41,641 nt of DNA from Bacteroidales bacterium (GCA_024695285.1 JAILIM010000034.1:1-41641), one strand, 5' to 3'. Numbered from the stretch's first letter, positions 22,510-31,444 are shown. Numbers and translations: made by a program. Notes: generated by a model not told the origin, from the letters alone.

Positions 22510-24249
22510 ATGAATCGCATTGTACTAATCCTTTTCGTTTCTGCCGCTGTTTTCACCGGCTGCCAGAAGGACGTGATCGAGACGACCGACGAACCGGTGG
22601 ACACTTCCGCCAAGGCCAACGACGACCCTGAAGAGTCGCAGGGCGAAAATGACCTCATATCCAATGTCACTTTCGACCGCACCATAACAATCACATGGGC
22701 CGAATCAGGCGCGACCGTGGAAGGCGACGATACCGGAATTGTCAAAACCGACGGCACATTCGTCACCGCGGACAACAGCAACAGCCAGGACGTCATACGC
22801 TACCAGCTTGCCGGCAGCGCTTCCAACGGCTGCTTCAAACTCTACAGCGCCCGCAAACAAGCCATTGTACTGCAGGGGCTTAGTCTCACCAACAAGACCG
22901 GTGCAGCAATCAACAGCCAGAGCCGGAAGCGCACGTTCGTGGTGCTCGAGGGCGACAATTCCCTCTCCGACGGGCCGTCCTATACCGGCACTCCAGAAAC
23001 GGAGGACGAGAAGGCGGCATTCTTCTCTGAGGGCCAGCTGGTCTTCAGCGGCAGCGGCTCCCTCAAAGTCACCGCCACCGGCAAAAGCGCAATCACTTCC
23101 GACGACTACCTCCGATTCATGGGGGCCCAAAGCGTCAGCGCAAGTTCTACCGCAGGCCACGCATTCCGCGGCAAGGATGCTATCATAATTGACGACGGCA
23201 CCATCACCGCCACCGCATCTGCCGGCGGCAAGAAGGGCCTGACTTCGGACGGCGCGGTGACCATAAACGGCGGCACCATCGACATCAAAGTTAGCGGCGG
23301 CACCATTTCCGAGCAGGTGACCACGAACGGCTCCACGACCACCGAATACACAGGTTCTGCCGGCATCAAGGCGGATTCAACGTTCGTCATGACCGGCGGC
23401 GTACTGAGCGTAACCAACTCCGGCCAGGGCGGGAAAGGCATCACGGGCGACCAGAAAGCCTTTTTCAAAGGCGGCAGCATCAAGGTCACCGTGACCGGCA
23501 GCAACCTCAGCGACAGCACCAAAGGCCCGGGCGGTCCCGGTGGCGGAGGTCCTGGCGGCGGCGCTCCCGGCGGCAGCACGGGCAACCTCAAGTCAGCCAA
23601 AGGCATCAAGTTCGACGGTGACGTGACCGTGAGCGGCGGCAGCATAGAAGTCAGCGCAAGCAGCCACGAGGCCTTCGAGACCAAGGGCAAGCTCACCGTC
23701 TCCGGAGGCACGCTGTACGCCTACTCCCCCGCCGACGACGCCATCAATTCGGCAAGCGACATGACCCTTTCCGGGGGCTACGTGTGCGGCTGGTCCACCG
23801 GCAACGACGGCATCGACGCCAACGGCAACCTGTATGTGGACGGCGCCTGCGTGTATGCCGTGTCCACGAAGGGCTCCCCCGAAGTGGCCGTGGATGCCAA
23901 CACGGAAGGCGGCAAAAAACTGTATGTCAAAAGCGGCACGCTACTGGCCGTGGGCGGCCTGGAATCCGGTTCCAGCATCACCGGCAGCGCCTACAGCGCA
24001 AGCAACTGGTCCAAGAACGCCTGGCACACCCTCTACGACAGCTCCTCCAAAGCCGTCATTTCCTTCAAGACTCCCGCTTCCGGCAACTCCCTCGTGGTCT
24101 ATTCCGGCGGCAAGAGCGTAACCCTTAATTCCGGCACTTCCGTCCCTTCGGACAGCGCCATCTGGGGCGGCAACGGCTCCGCGGACAGTTCCGTGAGCGG
24201 AGGCAGTTCCGTGAAGCTTTCTACCTACAGTTCCAATTCCCGCTGGTAA
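22510..24249 (+). CDS. Surface lipoprotein with Cthe_2159-type carbohydrate-binding beta-helix
   Basis: 579 residues. Lipoprotein signal MNRIVLILFVSAAVFTGC (lipid Cys18), then a short acidic linker and the beta-helix domain from about residue 48 to the end. Rungs carry the family motifs KQAIVLQGLSL, KRTFVVLEGDNSL, EKAAFFSEGQLVFSGSGSL, AITSDDYLRFMG and KGSPEVAVDANTEGG. A Gly/Pro tract (GPGGPGGGGPGGGAPGG, about residues 340-356) interrupts the helix as a flexible loop. The paralog at 17879 has no such tract but a fimbrillin-like domain in front. The family name comes from a Clostridium thermocellum polygalacturonate-binding protein. First gene of a five-gene chain with overlapping or touching ends. 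Confidence 0.82.
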   Translation: MNRIVLILFVSAAVFTGCQKDVIETTDEPVDTSAKANDDPEESQGENDLISNVTFDRTITITWAESGATVEGDDTGIVKTDGTFVTADNSNSQDVIRYQLAGSASNGCFKLYSARKQAIVLQGLSLTNKTGAAINSQSRKRTFVVLEGDNSLSDGPSYTGTPETEDEKAAFFSEGQLVFSGSGSLKVTATGKSAITSDDYLRFMGAQSVSASSTAGHAFRGKDAIIIDDGTITATASAGGKKGLTSDGAVTINGGTIDIKVSGGTISEQVTTNGSTTTEYTGSAGIKADSTFVMTGGVLSVTNSGQGGKGITGDQKAFFKGGSIKVTVTGSNLSDSTKGPGGPGGGGPGGGAPGGSTGNLKSAKGIKFDGDVTVSGGSIEVSASSHEAFETKGKLTVSGGTLYAYSPADDAINSASDMTLSGGYVCGWSTGNDGIDANGNLYVDGACVYAVSTKGSPEVAVDANTEGGKKLYVKSGTLLAVGGLESGSSITGSAYSASNWSKNAWHTLYDSSSKAVISFKTPASGNSLVVYSGGKSVTLNSGTSVPSDSAIWGGNGSADSSVSGGSSVKLSTYSSNSRW

Positions 24250-24659
24250 TGAAAAAGATCCTTTCCATCGCAGCCGCATTGCTGCTCCTGCTCCCGGCTC
24301 TCAGCGCCCAGGAAGAGCAGAAAATCAACAAGAAGAACCTTGTCATCAAGGAGTGGAACACCAACGTCAAGACCAATGCAAAGGTGCTTGACCACGTGAC
24401 CACTTTCAATGCCGACGGGAAGAAGGTGGAGGAGATAGAATACGGCACAAACAACCGCCAGAAATGGCGCAAGCGCTTCGAGTACGGCAACGACGGACGG
24501 GTCAGCCGCGAACTCATTTACGACGAATACAACAAGCTGAACAGCGTCAGGAAATTCACCTACAACGAATTCGGACGCAAGAAAACGCAATACACCTACG
24601 ACGGTAAGGGCAAGCTCCAGACCATAAAGATATTCGAATACATCACCGAAGATGCTTGA
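24249..24659 (+). CDS. Small exported protein of unknown function
   Basis: 136 residues with a Sec signal (MKKILSIAAALLLLLPALSAQ). The mature part is basic and made of short beta-strand repeats of the type Y-x-x-x-G-K/R (FNADGKKVEEIEYG, RFEYGNDGRVSRELIYDE, FTYNEFGRKKTQYTYDGKGK), resembling YD/RHS-like repeats. The ATG overlaps the preceding TAA by one base and the tail overlaps the VTC gene by 8 bases. I do not recognise the family; position suggests an accessory periplasmic part of the system. Confidence 0.75.
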   Translation: MKKILSIAAALLLLLPALSAQEEQKINKKNLVIKEWNTNVKTNAKVLDHVTTFNADGKKVEEIEYGTNNRQKWRKRFEYGNDGRVSRELIYDEYNKLNSVRKFTYNEFGRKKTQYTYDGKGKLQTIKIFEYITEDA

Positions 24660-25425
24660 TTCCGGGCTCATAGAAGGCTTCACGCCGGTGTCGCTGCAGG
24701 AAATGGATTCGGTCAAACTGATGAACCGCATCGATTCCAAGTTCCTGACCGACGAGAGCACCCTTGCGGGTATTCTTCTCGACGCCCGGGCCCTGGGCTA
24801 CAGGGCACTGGAGACGGAGGGAAGCAAGATAGCCGCCTACGACACTCTCTACTTCGACACGCCCGGCCTGAAGATGTTCCTTGACCACCACAACCGCCGG
24901 CTTGTGCGCCAGAAAGTGCGGACCCGTGTATATGTGGGATCAGGCCTTACCTTCCTGGAAATCAAGCGCAAGAACAACCACGGCCGCACCAGGAAGAAGC
25001 GCATGGAGATTCCAGCGGGCGAGTTCAAGGACTTCAAGGCGGACGCCGAAGCCTGTGGCTTCCTAATGGCCAGGTCCGAATACTCCGCAGACGGAATCAC
25101 ACCCTCCCTGGAGACCCTTTTCCGCCGCATTACGCTTGTCAACCCGGCCATGACCGAACGGATCACCATCGACAGCAGCGTGGCTTTCAGGAACTGCCGC
25201 ACAGGACTGGACGCATCGCTCCTGCAGGGTGTCATTATCGAGCTTAAGCAGGACGGCAGGACGGAAAGCGACATGCGGCGTATCCTCCTCAGCCACAGGG
25301 TAAAACCCATACGTGTGAGCAAATACTGCATCGGCATCACTCTGACCGACCCTGACGTCAAATCCAACCGCTTCAAGCTGAAAGTCCGGAAGATTGAAAA
25401 AACAATAAAACATAAACTGATATGA
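24652..25425 (+). CDS. VTC-domain polyphosphate polymerase-like protein
   Basis: 257 residues, a single VTC (triphosphate tunnel) domain. In yeast Vtc4 this domain makes polyphosphate from ATP. Tunnel residues are present: NRIDSKFL (Lys30), NRRLVRQKVRTRVY (82-94, alternating basic), FLEIKRK (Glu103, Lys105), GVIIELKQ (Glu197, Lys199) and RVSKYCIG (Lys224, Tyr225). No membrane segment; the following DUF4956 protein may anchor it and move the chain, as the membrane part does in yeast. Overlaps both neighbours (8 bases; ATGA). Catalysis is inferred from these residues; a related tripolyphosphatase-type activity is not excluded. Confidence 0.88.
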   Translation: MLDSGLIEGFTPVSLQEMDSVKLMNRIDSKFLTDESTLAGILLDARALGYRALETEGSKIAAYDTLYFDTPGLKMFLDHHNRRLVRQKVRTRVYVGSGLTFLEIKRKNNHGRTRKKRMEIPAGEFKDFKADAEACGFLMARSEYSADGITPSLETLFRRITLVNPAMTERITIDSSVAFRNCRTGLDASLLQGVIIELKQDGRTESDMRRILLSHRVKPIRVSKYCIGITLTDPDVKSNRFKLKVRKIEKTIKHKLI

Positions 25426-26180
25426 TTACCCCCGATTTACAAGGCTTCGACCTTGCCGACGAGAACGTCATCGACGTGCAGACCATCACCGATGCGATGA
25501 TGACCACTTCCCAGAGCCTCACCGAGCTCGGCATCAGGTTCCTTCTCAACCTGCTGGTTTGCTGGCTGCTGGTGCAGTTCTTCTATTACCGGAAGAGCCG
25601 CCGGCGCGACTATTACTTCACCTTCATGGTGTTCTCATCCGCCATGCTGCTGCTCCTGTACATGATGGGCAACGCAGAGGTGGGTGTGGGACTGACCCTC
25701 GGCCTGTTTGCCATATTCGGGGTCATACGTTACCGCACGGAAACGGTACCTATCAGGGAGATGACATATCTGTTCATCATCATCGCCGTAGCAGCCGTGA
25801 ACGGACTGTCCCCTCTCTACAAGCTTGTGGGCCTGACCACCGATGCGCCGCATTATGAGCTGTCCGCCGGCTCGCTTGCCGTCCTGACCGTGTCAAACCT
25901 GCTGGTACTTGGGCTGGTGTGCGCACTCGAGAGCGGCTCGCGCAAGCAGACGGCAACCCGTCTTGTGCTCTATGACCGCATTGAACTCATCGTGCCCGAA
26001 AAGCGGGCCGAACTGATAGCCGACCTGGAGAAGCGCATAGGGGGCAAGATTGAGGACGTGGAAATCGGCCACGTGGACTTCCTGCGCGATGCTGCCTACA
26101 TAAAGGTGCGCTATGTCCTGCAGAAAGGCGCATCTTCCACTATAGGGGAACTGACCAAGGCAAAAGATTTCGCGCAATGA
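25422..26180 (+). CDS. DUF4956 inner-membrane protein
   Basis: 252 residues. After an N-terminal cytoplasmic stretch, four membrane segments lie at about 38-53, 66-82, 87-103 and 113-130, with one more around 150-166. The diagnostic segment FAIFGVIRYRTETVPIREMTYLF marks the family. A soluble C-terminal domain (about 180-252) follows. Genes of this family are often next to VTC-domain genes, from memory also with CotH kinases, so it is probably the membrane partner of polyphosphate synthesis. ATGA overlaps at both ends. Confidence 0.85.
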   Translation: MITPDLQGFDLADENVIDVQTITDAMMTTSQSLTELGIRFLLNLLVCWLLVQFFYYRKSRRRDYYFTFMVFSSAMLLLLYMMGNAEVGVGLTLGLFAIFGVIRYRTETVPIREMTYLFIIIAVAAVNGLSPLYKLVGLTTDAPHYELSAGSLAVLTVSNLLVLGLVCALESGSRKQTATRLVLYDRIELIVPEKRAELIADLEKRIGGKIEDVEIGHVDFLRDAAYIKVRYVLQKGASSTIGELTKAKDFAQ

Positions 26181-26983
26181 ACCGGATATTCAAGTATTCA
26201 GCACTTGCTCTCCTGCTCACGGCTCCGGGGATTGCGGCTTCGGCCCAGGGCACAGCAAACGCCATGGTGAACGATTTCCGCACCCGAACTTCCCTGGATC
26301 TGGACTGGAAGCTGGCAAAGGGACTGCACCTCGAAGCGGGTTATGAGTTGCGTACCGAGAACACCTTCGGCAGCCTCGACAGGCACCAGGCCTCACTAGG
26401 CGTGAGCTACAAAATCACCGACTGGCTGAAGGCAGGGGCATCCTATACCTATATCTACCACCACAGGAACTCCGGGGAATGGACGCCGAGACACAGGTTC
26501 AGCGCCGACGTGACTTTTGGATGGAAAACCGGCCAGTGGCGCTTCTCTCTCAAGGAGCAGATCCGTCTCACCCACAAGACCGAGACCCTCAACCCTTATC
26601 AGGAGACAGCCAACCCCTTGATGCTCAAATCCAGGCTGAAAGTCCAGTATAAAGGGTGGAAACCACTGGAGCCTTATGCATTCGTCGAGGCCAGGAACGT
26701 TTTCAACGATCCTTCCTGCTCGGCCACCTGGAGCACTGCCAGCCTGGCCTATGCCGACTACAAGTTCGGAGGCTATAACGACATATATTTTAACCGATTC
26801 CGCGGAGCTTTAGGCCTGGAATGGAAGGTCTCGAAGCATTCGGCCTTCGATTTCTATGCGCTGATTGACTATTGCTACGACAAGAACCTGGACGTTAACA
26901 AGTCAGGAACCTACCTGAAGTCCCTTACCTACGATCAGGCCTTCAATACTACGGTCGGAATAGGCTACAAGTTTTCATTCTGA
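26177..26983 (+). CDS. DUF2490 outer-membrane protein
   Basis: 268 residues with a signal peptide (MNRIFKYSALALLLTAPGIAASAQG). The rest is a run of amphipathic beta-strands (LHLEAGYELRTEN; WLKAGASYTYIYHHR; QWRFSLKEQIRLTHK) ending in aromatic GIGYKFSF, the classic C-terminal Phe of an outer-membrane barrel. Last gene of the operon, coupled to DUF4956 by ATGA. It could form an export pore or anchor for the polymer or for the beta-helix lipoproteins; this is inference from position. Confidence 0.82.
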   Translation: MNRIFKYSALALLLTAPGIAASAQGTANAMVNDFRTRTSLDLDWKLAKGLHLEAGYELRTENTFGSLDRHQASLGVSYKITDWLKAGASYTYIYHHRNSGEWTPRHRFSADVTFGWKTGQWRFSLKEQIRLTHKTETLNPYQETANPLMLKSRLKVQYKGWKPLEPYAFVEARNVFNDPSCSATWSTASLAYADYKFGGYNDIYFNRFRGALGLEWKVSKHSAFDFYALIDYCYDKNLDVNKSGTYLKSLTYDQAFNTTVGIGYKFSF

Positions 26984-26995
26984 GGGGAAAATTGT

Positions 26996-27003
26996 TATCT
27001 TTG
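26996..27003 (+). promoter_or_regulatory. -7 promoter box of the radical SAM gene
   Basis: TATCTTTG lies six bases before ATG 27010, so the mRNA should be leaderless or nearly so. Confidence 0.65.
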
Positions 27004-27009
27004 CATATC

Positions 27010-27780
27010 ATGAGCAAAACCTCTGGTATGTTACGTGAAGAAACGGTTTTCGGCCCCATAAAAAGCCGGCGGCTCGGCAGTTCGCTCGGAATCAACCTGC
27101 TCCCCACCCGGGGCAAGATATGCAATTTCGACTGCATCTATTGCGAATGCGGATGGAATGCCGACGGCCGGGACGACACCACCCTTCCTACGGCCGTACA
27201 GGTGCGTTCCGCCCTTGAAGACAAACTCAGCACACTGATGCTGGACGGCACACCGGTGGATTCGATAACCTTCAGCGGCGACGGCGAGCCGACCCTCAAC
27301 CCGGAATTCCCCCGGATAATCGACGACACGCTCAGGCTTCGCGACGCCTTTTACCCGGCCGCAAAAGTGTCGGTGCTGTCCAATTCCACCCGCGCCCACG
27401 TGCCGGAGGTGTTCGAAGCGCTTCGCAAAGTCGATAATCCGATTATGAAGATAGATGCGCCCACGGACGCCCTTGCGGCGCTTATAAACCACCCGGCTCC
27501 CGGCTATAGCGTGGCGCGTGTGGTGGAAGCGCTCAAGCGTTTCGAAGGGGATTTCATACTTCAGACCATGATGCTGCGTACGAATGGCTTCGATTCAGCT
27601 GCACCGGAAGTGCTGGAGCCATGGATGGACATAGTGCGCACGCTCAGGCCCCGGCTCGTTCAGCTGTATTCAATAGACCGCCCCACACCCGCTTCCAATC
27701 TTGAAAAGTACTCCACAGATGAGATGAAAGCCCTCGTCGGGCCGCTGCTCGACGAAGGCTTCAACATCCAATTCCGTTAA
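27010..27780 (+). CDS. Radical SAM protein (COG0731-like)
   Basis: 256 residues. The CX3CX2C motif of the 4Fe-4S cluster is in GKICNFDCIYCECGW near residues 34-48, and FSGDGEPTLNP is the GGE-like SAM-binding motif. The N-terminus (VFGPIKSRRLGSSLGINLLP) is typical of the COG0731 group, related to wyosine enzymes and found widely in bacteria without known substrate. Start ATG 27010 follows the promoter box. Convergent with rubrerythrin. Confidence 0.85.
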   Translation: MSKTSGMLREETVFGPIKSRRLGSSLGINLLPTRGKICNFDCIYCECGWNADGRDDTTLPTAVQVRSALEDKLSTLMLDGTPVDSITFSGDGEPTLNPEFPRIIDDTLRLRDAFYPAAKVSVLSNSTRAHVPEVFEALRKVDNPIMKIDAPTDALAALINHPAPGYSVARVVEALKRFEGDFILQTMMLRTNGFDSAAPEVLEPWMDIVRTLRPRLVQLYSIDRPTPASNLEKYSTDEMKALVGPLLDEGFNIQFR

Positions 27781-27800
27781 CAGGAAATACTATAGCTCCA

Positions 27801-28340
27801 TTAATAGTTTTCCTTCGAGATTTCGAAGAAAGACTGGGGATGCGCACATGCAGGGCAGACCTGGGGCGCTGCCTTGCCGACCACGATGTGGCCGCAATTG
27901 CGGCACTCCCACACCTTCACCTCGCTCTTGGCGAACACTTCCTGGGCCTCGATGTTCTTCAGGAGAGCGCGGTAACGCTCTTCATGGCGCTTCTCGATTG
28001 CGGCCACCATGCGGAACTTGGCTGCCAGAGCCTTGAAGCCTTCGGCCTCGGCGGTCTTGGCAAAGCCTTCGTACATGTCGGTCCATTCGTAGTTCTCACC
28101 GGCAGCGGCTGCAGCCAGGGTCTCGGCCGTGGAGCCTATGCCCTCCAATTCCTTGAACCAAAGTTTTGCGTGCTCCTTCTCGTTGTCGGCTGTCTTGAGG
28201 AAGATTTCTGCCATCTGTTCAAAGCCTTCCTTCTTTGCCACGGATGCGAAATAGGTGTACTTGTTTCTTGCCTGGGACTCTCCGGCGAATGCCGCTTCCA
28301 GATTCTTCTCGGTCTGGGTGCCTGAATACTTGTTTGCCAT
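27801..28340 (-). CDS. Rubrerythrin
   Basis: 179 residues. Reduces hydrogen peroxide in anaerobes. The four-helix diiron domain (1-140) has [20 protein letters not shown] and [10 protein letters not shown] with ligand Glu/His residues, and [11 protein letters not shown] for the second half. The C-terminal rubredoxin-like domain binds iron with CRNCGH and CPACAH. Start ATG 28340 ([14 protein letters not shown]) agrees with the family; upstream in-frame codons overlap the promoter. Confidence 0.95.
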   Translation of the reverse strand: MANKYSGTQTEKNLEAAFAGESQARNKYTYFASVAKKEGFEQMAEIFLKTADNEKEHAKLWFKELEGIGSTAETLAAAAAGENYEWTDMYEGFAKTAEAEGFKALAAKFRMVAAIEKRHEERYRALLKNIEAQEVFAKSEVKVWECRNCGHIVVGKAAPQVCPACAHPQSFFEISKENY

Positions 28341-28386
28341 ATTGAATAAATAAAAAATCTGTTGTCCTGCTTCTTGCAGGTATCTG

Positions 28387-28413
28387 CAAATGTAACAATA
28401 TTTCTTAATTTTG
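28387..28413. promoter_or_regulatory. Divergent -7 boxes for rubrerythrin and the 28418 gene
   Basis: Minus strand TACATTTG (28394-28387) serves rubrerythrin with a 46-base leader. Plus strand TAATTTTG (28406-28413) ends four bases before ATG 28418, a leaderless arrangement. The two boxes are only 11 bases apart, so both promoters probably cannot be occupied at once. Confidence 0.6.
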
Positions 28414-28417
28414 CAGT

Positions 28418-29248
28418 ATGAAACGGTGGATTTATTTGATGATTGTCCTGATGTTTGCCGCAGCACCTTCCGCAGCGGCCCAGGACAGTGGTCTGACGGC
28501 CGGCCGCTTCGGCTGGACCGACATTGGCAAAGGAGCGCAAGCCGCTTATATTCAGGCAGAATTATTCGGAACCATGCAGAGCATTTCGGTGATTCGCTAT
28601 CCGGAGAAGCGCCTGCGGATGCGCATAGTCAATGACCCGGGCCCCGAAGCCGACAGCACCAGTGCGCTCGCCATAAGGCACAAGGCGCTCGGAGCGGTCA
28701 ACGGCAGCTACTTCAACATGAAGACCCTCGAGCCGGTGACCTATGTCAAGGAGAACCGGAAAGTGGAAGGCAAGACCACGAACAGGGAGACGTTCCGCAC
28801 CGACGGACTGCTTGCCATCCGCGGCCGCAAGGTCGATATAATTCGCTGCGACACACTCAATTACGACGATGCGACCAAGAGGTGCACCGACGTACTTGCC
28901 TCCGGCCCCGTGCTGCTCATCGACGGATGGGAAGCACGTGACGAATGGCCCGCCGAATCATTCTACACCAAACGACACCCGCGCACGCTTGTCGGGACCA
29001 CCAACGACGGCTGGGTCTATCTGGTGGTCATAGACGGCCGCACCAAGGGCAAGGCGGACGGCGCGACCATCCACGAAACCGCCCGCATAGCCCGCCTCCT
29101 GGGCCTGGACAATGCCATCAACCTCGACGGCGGCGGATCCAGCACGCTGTGGGCCCGCCCGGAGGGTGTCATATCCAACCCCTGCGACAACAGGCGCTTC
29201 GACCACGCCGGACAGAGGCGCGTGCCGAACATAGTGATAATCAAATAG
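28418..29248 (+). CDS. Exported phosphodiester glycosidase family protein (NAGPA / DUF2233)
   Basis: 276 residues with a signal peptide ([22 protein letters not shown]). The domain matches the family of mammalian N-acetylglucosamine-1-phosphodiester alpha-N-acetylglucosaminidase: [15 protein letters not shown] near residue 94, the [20 protein letters not shown] strand pair, and [13 protein letters not shown] near residue 230, the conserved active-site end. In bacteria related exopolysaccharide-linked proteins act on sugar phosphodiesters. Substrate unknown. Ends one base before convergent thiE. Confidence 0.85.
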   Translation: MKRWIYLMIVLMFAAAPSAAAQDSGLTAGRFGWTDIGKGAQAAYIQAELFGTMQSISVIRYPEKRLRMRIVNDPGPEADSTSALAIRHKALGAVNGSYFNMKTLEPVTYVKENRKVEGKTTNRETFRTDGLLAIRGRKVDIIRCDTLNYDDATKRCTDVLASGPVLLIDGWEARDEWPAESFYTKRHPRTLVGTTNDGWVYLVVIDGRTKGKADGATIHETARIARLLGLDNAINLDGGGSSTLWARPEGVISNPCDNRRFDHAGQRRVPNIVIIK

Positions 29249-29249
29249 A

Positions 29250-29870
29250 TTACAGCAAACTTAGAAGCTCCCGGGCTGCCTCCTGCGGCTCGGGAGCGCT
29301 GCATATTGCGCTGACCACCGCGATGCCGTCGATACCGCAGGCCATAGCGCCGGCGGCCGTGGAACGGTTCATGCCGCCTATAGCCACAACCGGATGCCTT
29401 GTCAGGACGGCGGCTTTCCTGAGGCCGTCAAGTCCGAAAGGAGGAGCGGTGTCGGTCTTTGTGGGTGTGCCATATACCGGAGACACGGCCACGTAATCGA
29501 CATCCAGCCGGTTCGCCTCCTCCACTTCCGACAGGTTCTCTACGGACAGGCCGATGATTTTGTCGGGGCCGAGCAGCCGGCGGGCCATTTCATATGGCAT
29601 ATCCGACTGGCCGATGTGGACTCCGTCCGCATCGACGGCCAGTGCCACGTCCACACTGTCGTTGATGATCAGCGGCACGCCGTATGATGCCAGGGTGCGC
29701 TTCAGGCGCAGGCCAAGCTCGACGAACGCCCTGGTGTCCAGAGACTTCTCGCGAAGCTGGACTATGGTGGTTCCGCCCTTAACGGCCTCTTCGACTATCC
29801 ATTCCAGGTCACGGCCCAGCGACAGCGGCCGGTCGGTGACAAGGTAAAGTCTTAATTGTTCAGGTCTCAT
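29250..29870 (-). CDS. thiE: Thiamine phosphate synthase
   Basis: 206 residues. Joins HMP pyrophosphate and thiazole phosphate to thiamine monophosphate. TIM-barrel motifs: LYLVTDRP, TTIVQLREK, PLIINDSVDVALAV, GVHIGQSDMP, YVAVSPVYGTPTKTD and VVAIGGMN. The ATG overlaps thiM (ATGA). Last gene of the riboswitch-controlled operon. Confidence 0.95.
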   Translation of the reverse strand: MRPEQLRLYLVTDRPLSLGRDLEWIVEEAVKGGTTIVQLREKSLDTRAFVELGLRLKRTLASYGVPLIINDSVDVALAVDADGVHIGQSDMPYEMARRLLGPDKIIGLSVENLSEVEEANRLDVDYVAVSPVYGTPTKTDTAPPFGLDGLRKAAVLTRHPVVAIGGMNRSTAAGAMACGIDGIAVVSAICSAPEPQEAARELLSLL

Positions 29871-30598
29871 TCGGCAAGGCTCAGTTCATCTATGAAATTG
29901 ACTGCGAGTGAGCCGGTGCCGCGGGAGCGCGCAGCTGCCGCTTCGCCTGCCGTACCCATAAGGTGCATTGCATGCACGGCGGCCTCGAACGGAGGCATGA
30001 CGGCGGCAAAGGCGGCGCAGACGGCTGAAGCGCAGCAGCCCATGGTCGTGACCTTTGCCATGAGCGGACTCCCCTTGCTGACCTCGGCCTCGCGAGTGCC
30101 GTCCGTGATGTAGTCAACGGCGCCGCTGACGGCCACCACGGTATTATGCTCCGAAGCAAATTCGCGGGCGCATCCGCGCGCCTTTTCGACCGGTTCCACG
30201 CTGTCCACTCCCCTGGTCTTGCAGGCCGTGCCGTGGAGCACCATTATCTCGGAAGCATTGCAGCGGACTATCGAGGGATGGTATTTCGTTATCAGTTCAA
30301 CGGCAGTCTCAGTGCGCACCTTGCTGGCACCGACGCCCACAGGGTCAATAACCCAGGGCTTGCCGTATTTGACCGCCGCCGCTGCGGCAGCGTGCATCCC
30401 GGCTATCTCATCGTCGTCGAGGCAGCCGATATTGATTACGAGTGAATCCGCTATTGCAAGAAGATCGTCCATTTCCTTGTCGTAGAACGACATAATAGGC
30501 GATGCCCCTATTGCTAGCAGGGCGTTGGCGTTGAAATTCATAGCCAGATAATTGGTCACGTTGACCACCACCGGCGTCTTATCAGCAATGATTCGCAT
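29867..30598 (-). CDS. thiM: Hydroxyethylthiazole kinase
   Basis: 243 residues, slightly short at the N-terminus compared with the usual 260-270. Phosphorylates salvaged thiazole alcohol. VTNYLAMNFNANALLAIGAS is the substrate site, WVIDPVGVGAS the ribokinase-like core, and TTMGCCASAVCAAFAAV the anion hole with the catalytic Cys/Gly pattern. Its presence beside thiD without thiC, thiG or thiS shows that salvage is at least one route here. Confidence 0.94.
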   Translation of the reverse strand: MRIIADKTPVVVNVTNYLAMNFNANALLAIGASPIMSFYDKEMDDLLAIADSLVINIGCLDDDEIAGMHAAAAAAVKYGKPWVIDPVGVGASKVRTETAVELITKYHPSIVRCNASEIMVLHGTACKTRGVDSVEPVEKARGCAREFASEHNTVVAVSGAVDYITDGTREAEVSKGSPLMAKVTTMGCCASAVCAAFAAVMPPFEAAVHAMHLMGTAGEAAAARSRGTGSLAVNFIDELSLAE

Positions 30599-30603
30599 AT
30601 AGT

Positions 30604-31443
30604 TTATTGTTTATTCCAGAAATGATTGACAGGACCGTGGCCGTGGCCTATTGAGTAGGCGGAGCCGGAGACTATGGCGCCGTGGATGTAGGCGCAGGCC
30701 TTGCGCGCCGCACTGTCCAGGTCGCAGCCCTGGGCGAGGTATGAAGCGAAGGCTGAGGAGAGCGTGCATCCGGTGCCGTGGGTATTGGGCGTGTGGATAC
30801 GTTCCGAGCTGATTTCCAGCACTGTGTCGGTTTCGGCGTTGTAGAAGATGTCGGTCAGGCGCTCTTCGGTCAGGTGGCCGGCTTTGAGGAGCACCGAGAC
30901 CGGAGCGTTGCGGGAGACCTTCCCCGAGAGCTCGCGGGCAATCGCCGCGAGTTCGCCCTGCGACTTGATTTCGCACCCCGAAAGTATCTCTGCCTCAGGG
31001 ATATTCGGAGTTATGACGCGGGCCAGCGGAAGCAATTCATCCCGAAGCACGGCGATGGCGCTTTCCTCTATGAGCCGGTGGCCGGATGTCGCCACCATGA
31101 CCGGGTCCAGGACAATGTTGAAGGGCCGTTTCAGCCATGCTTCAGCCTTGGCCGTGAGCAAGGTTTCCTTTACCGCGCAGACAACCTCCGCGCTATGGAG
31201 CATACCGATTTTGATTGCGTCGGCGCCGATATCTGAAAGCACCGCCCGTATCTGGGCTGTGATAATGTCGATGGGAACAGGATGGACGGCCTCGACGCCG
31301 AGGGTATTCTGAACGGTCACAGCAGTGATGGCACTGGCGGCGAAGGAGCCGGTCGCCGAAATGGCCTTGATATCGGCCTGGATGCCGGCGCCGCCGCCGG
31401 AATCGCTGCCGGCTATGGTTAGAACCCGTGGATATTGTTTCAT
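30604..31443 (-). CDS. thiD: Hydroxymethylpyrimidine (phosphate) kinase
   Basis: 279 residues. Makes HMP pyrophosphate in two phosphorylation steps. TIAGSDSGGGAGIQADIK opens the domain, VLDPVMVATSG and ITPNIPEAEIL follow, and THGTGCTLSSAFAS is the catalytic loop. Start ATG 31443 lies one base after the thiL stop, and the earlier frame extension runs inside thiL. Confidence 0.95.
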   Translation of the reverse strand: MKQYPRVLTIAGSDSGGGAGIQADIKAISATGSFAASAITAVTVQNTLGVEAVHPVPIDIITAQIRAVLSDIGADAIKIGMLHSAEVVCAVKETLLTAKAEAWLKRPFNIVLDPVMVATSGHRLIEESAIAVLRDELLPLARVITPNIPEAEILSGCEIKSQGELAAIARELSGKVSRNAPVSVLLKAGHLTEERLTDIFYNAETDTVLEISSERIHTPNTHGTGCTLSSAFASYLAQGCDLDSAARKACAYIHGAIVSGSAYSIGHGHGPVNHFWNKQ

Positions 31444-31444
31444 G

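Noticed and set aside
22389..22796. N-terminal extension of the sensor kinase
   Set aside because: It runs antisense into the 22510 lipoprotein gene and across both promoters; the ATG at 22388 follows a promoter box.
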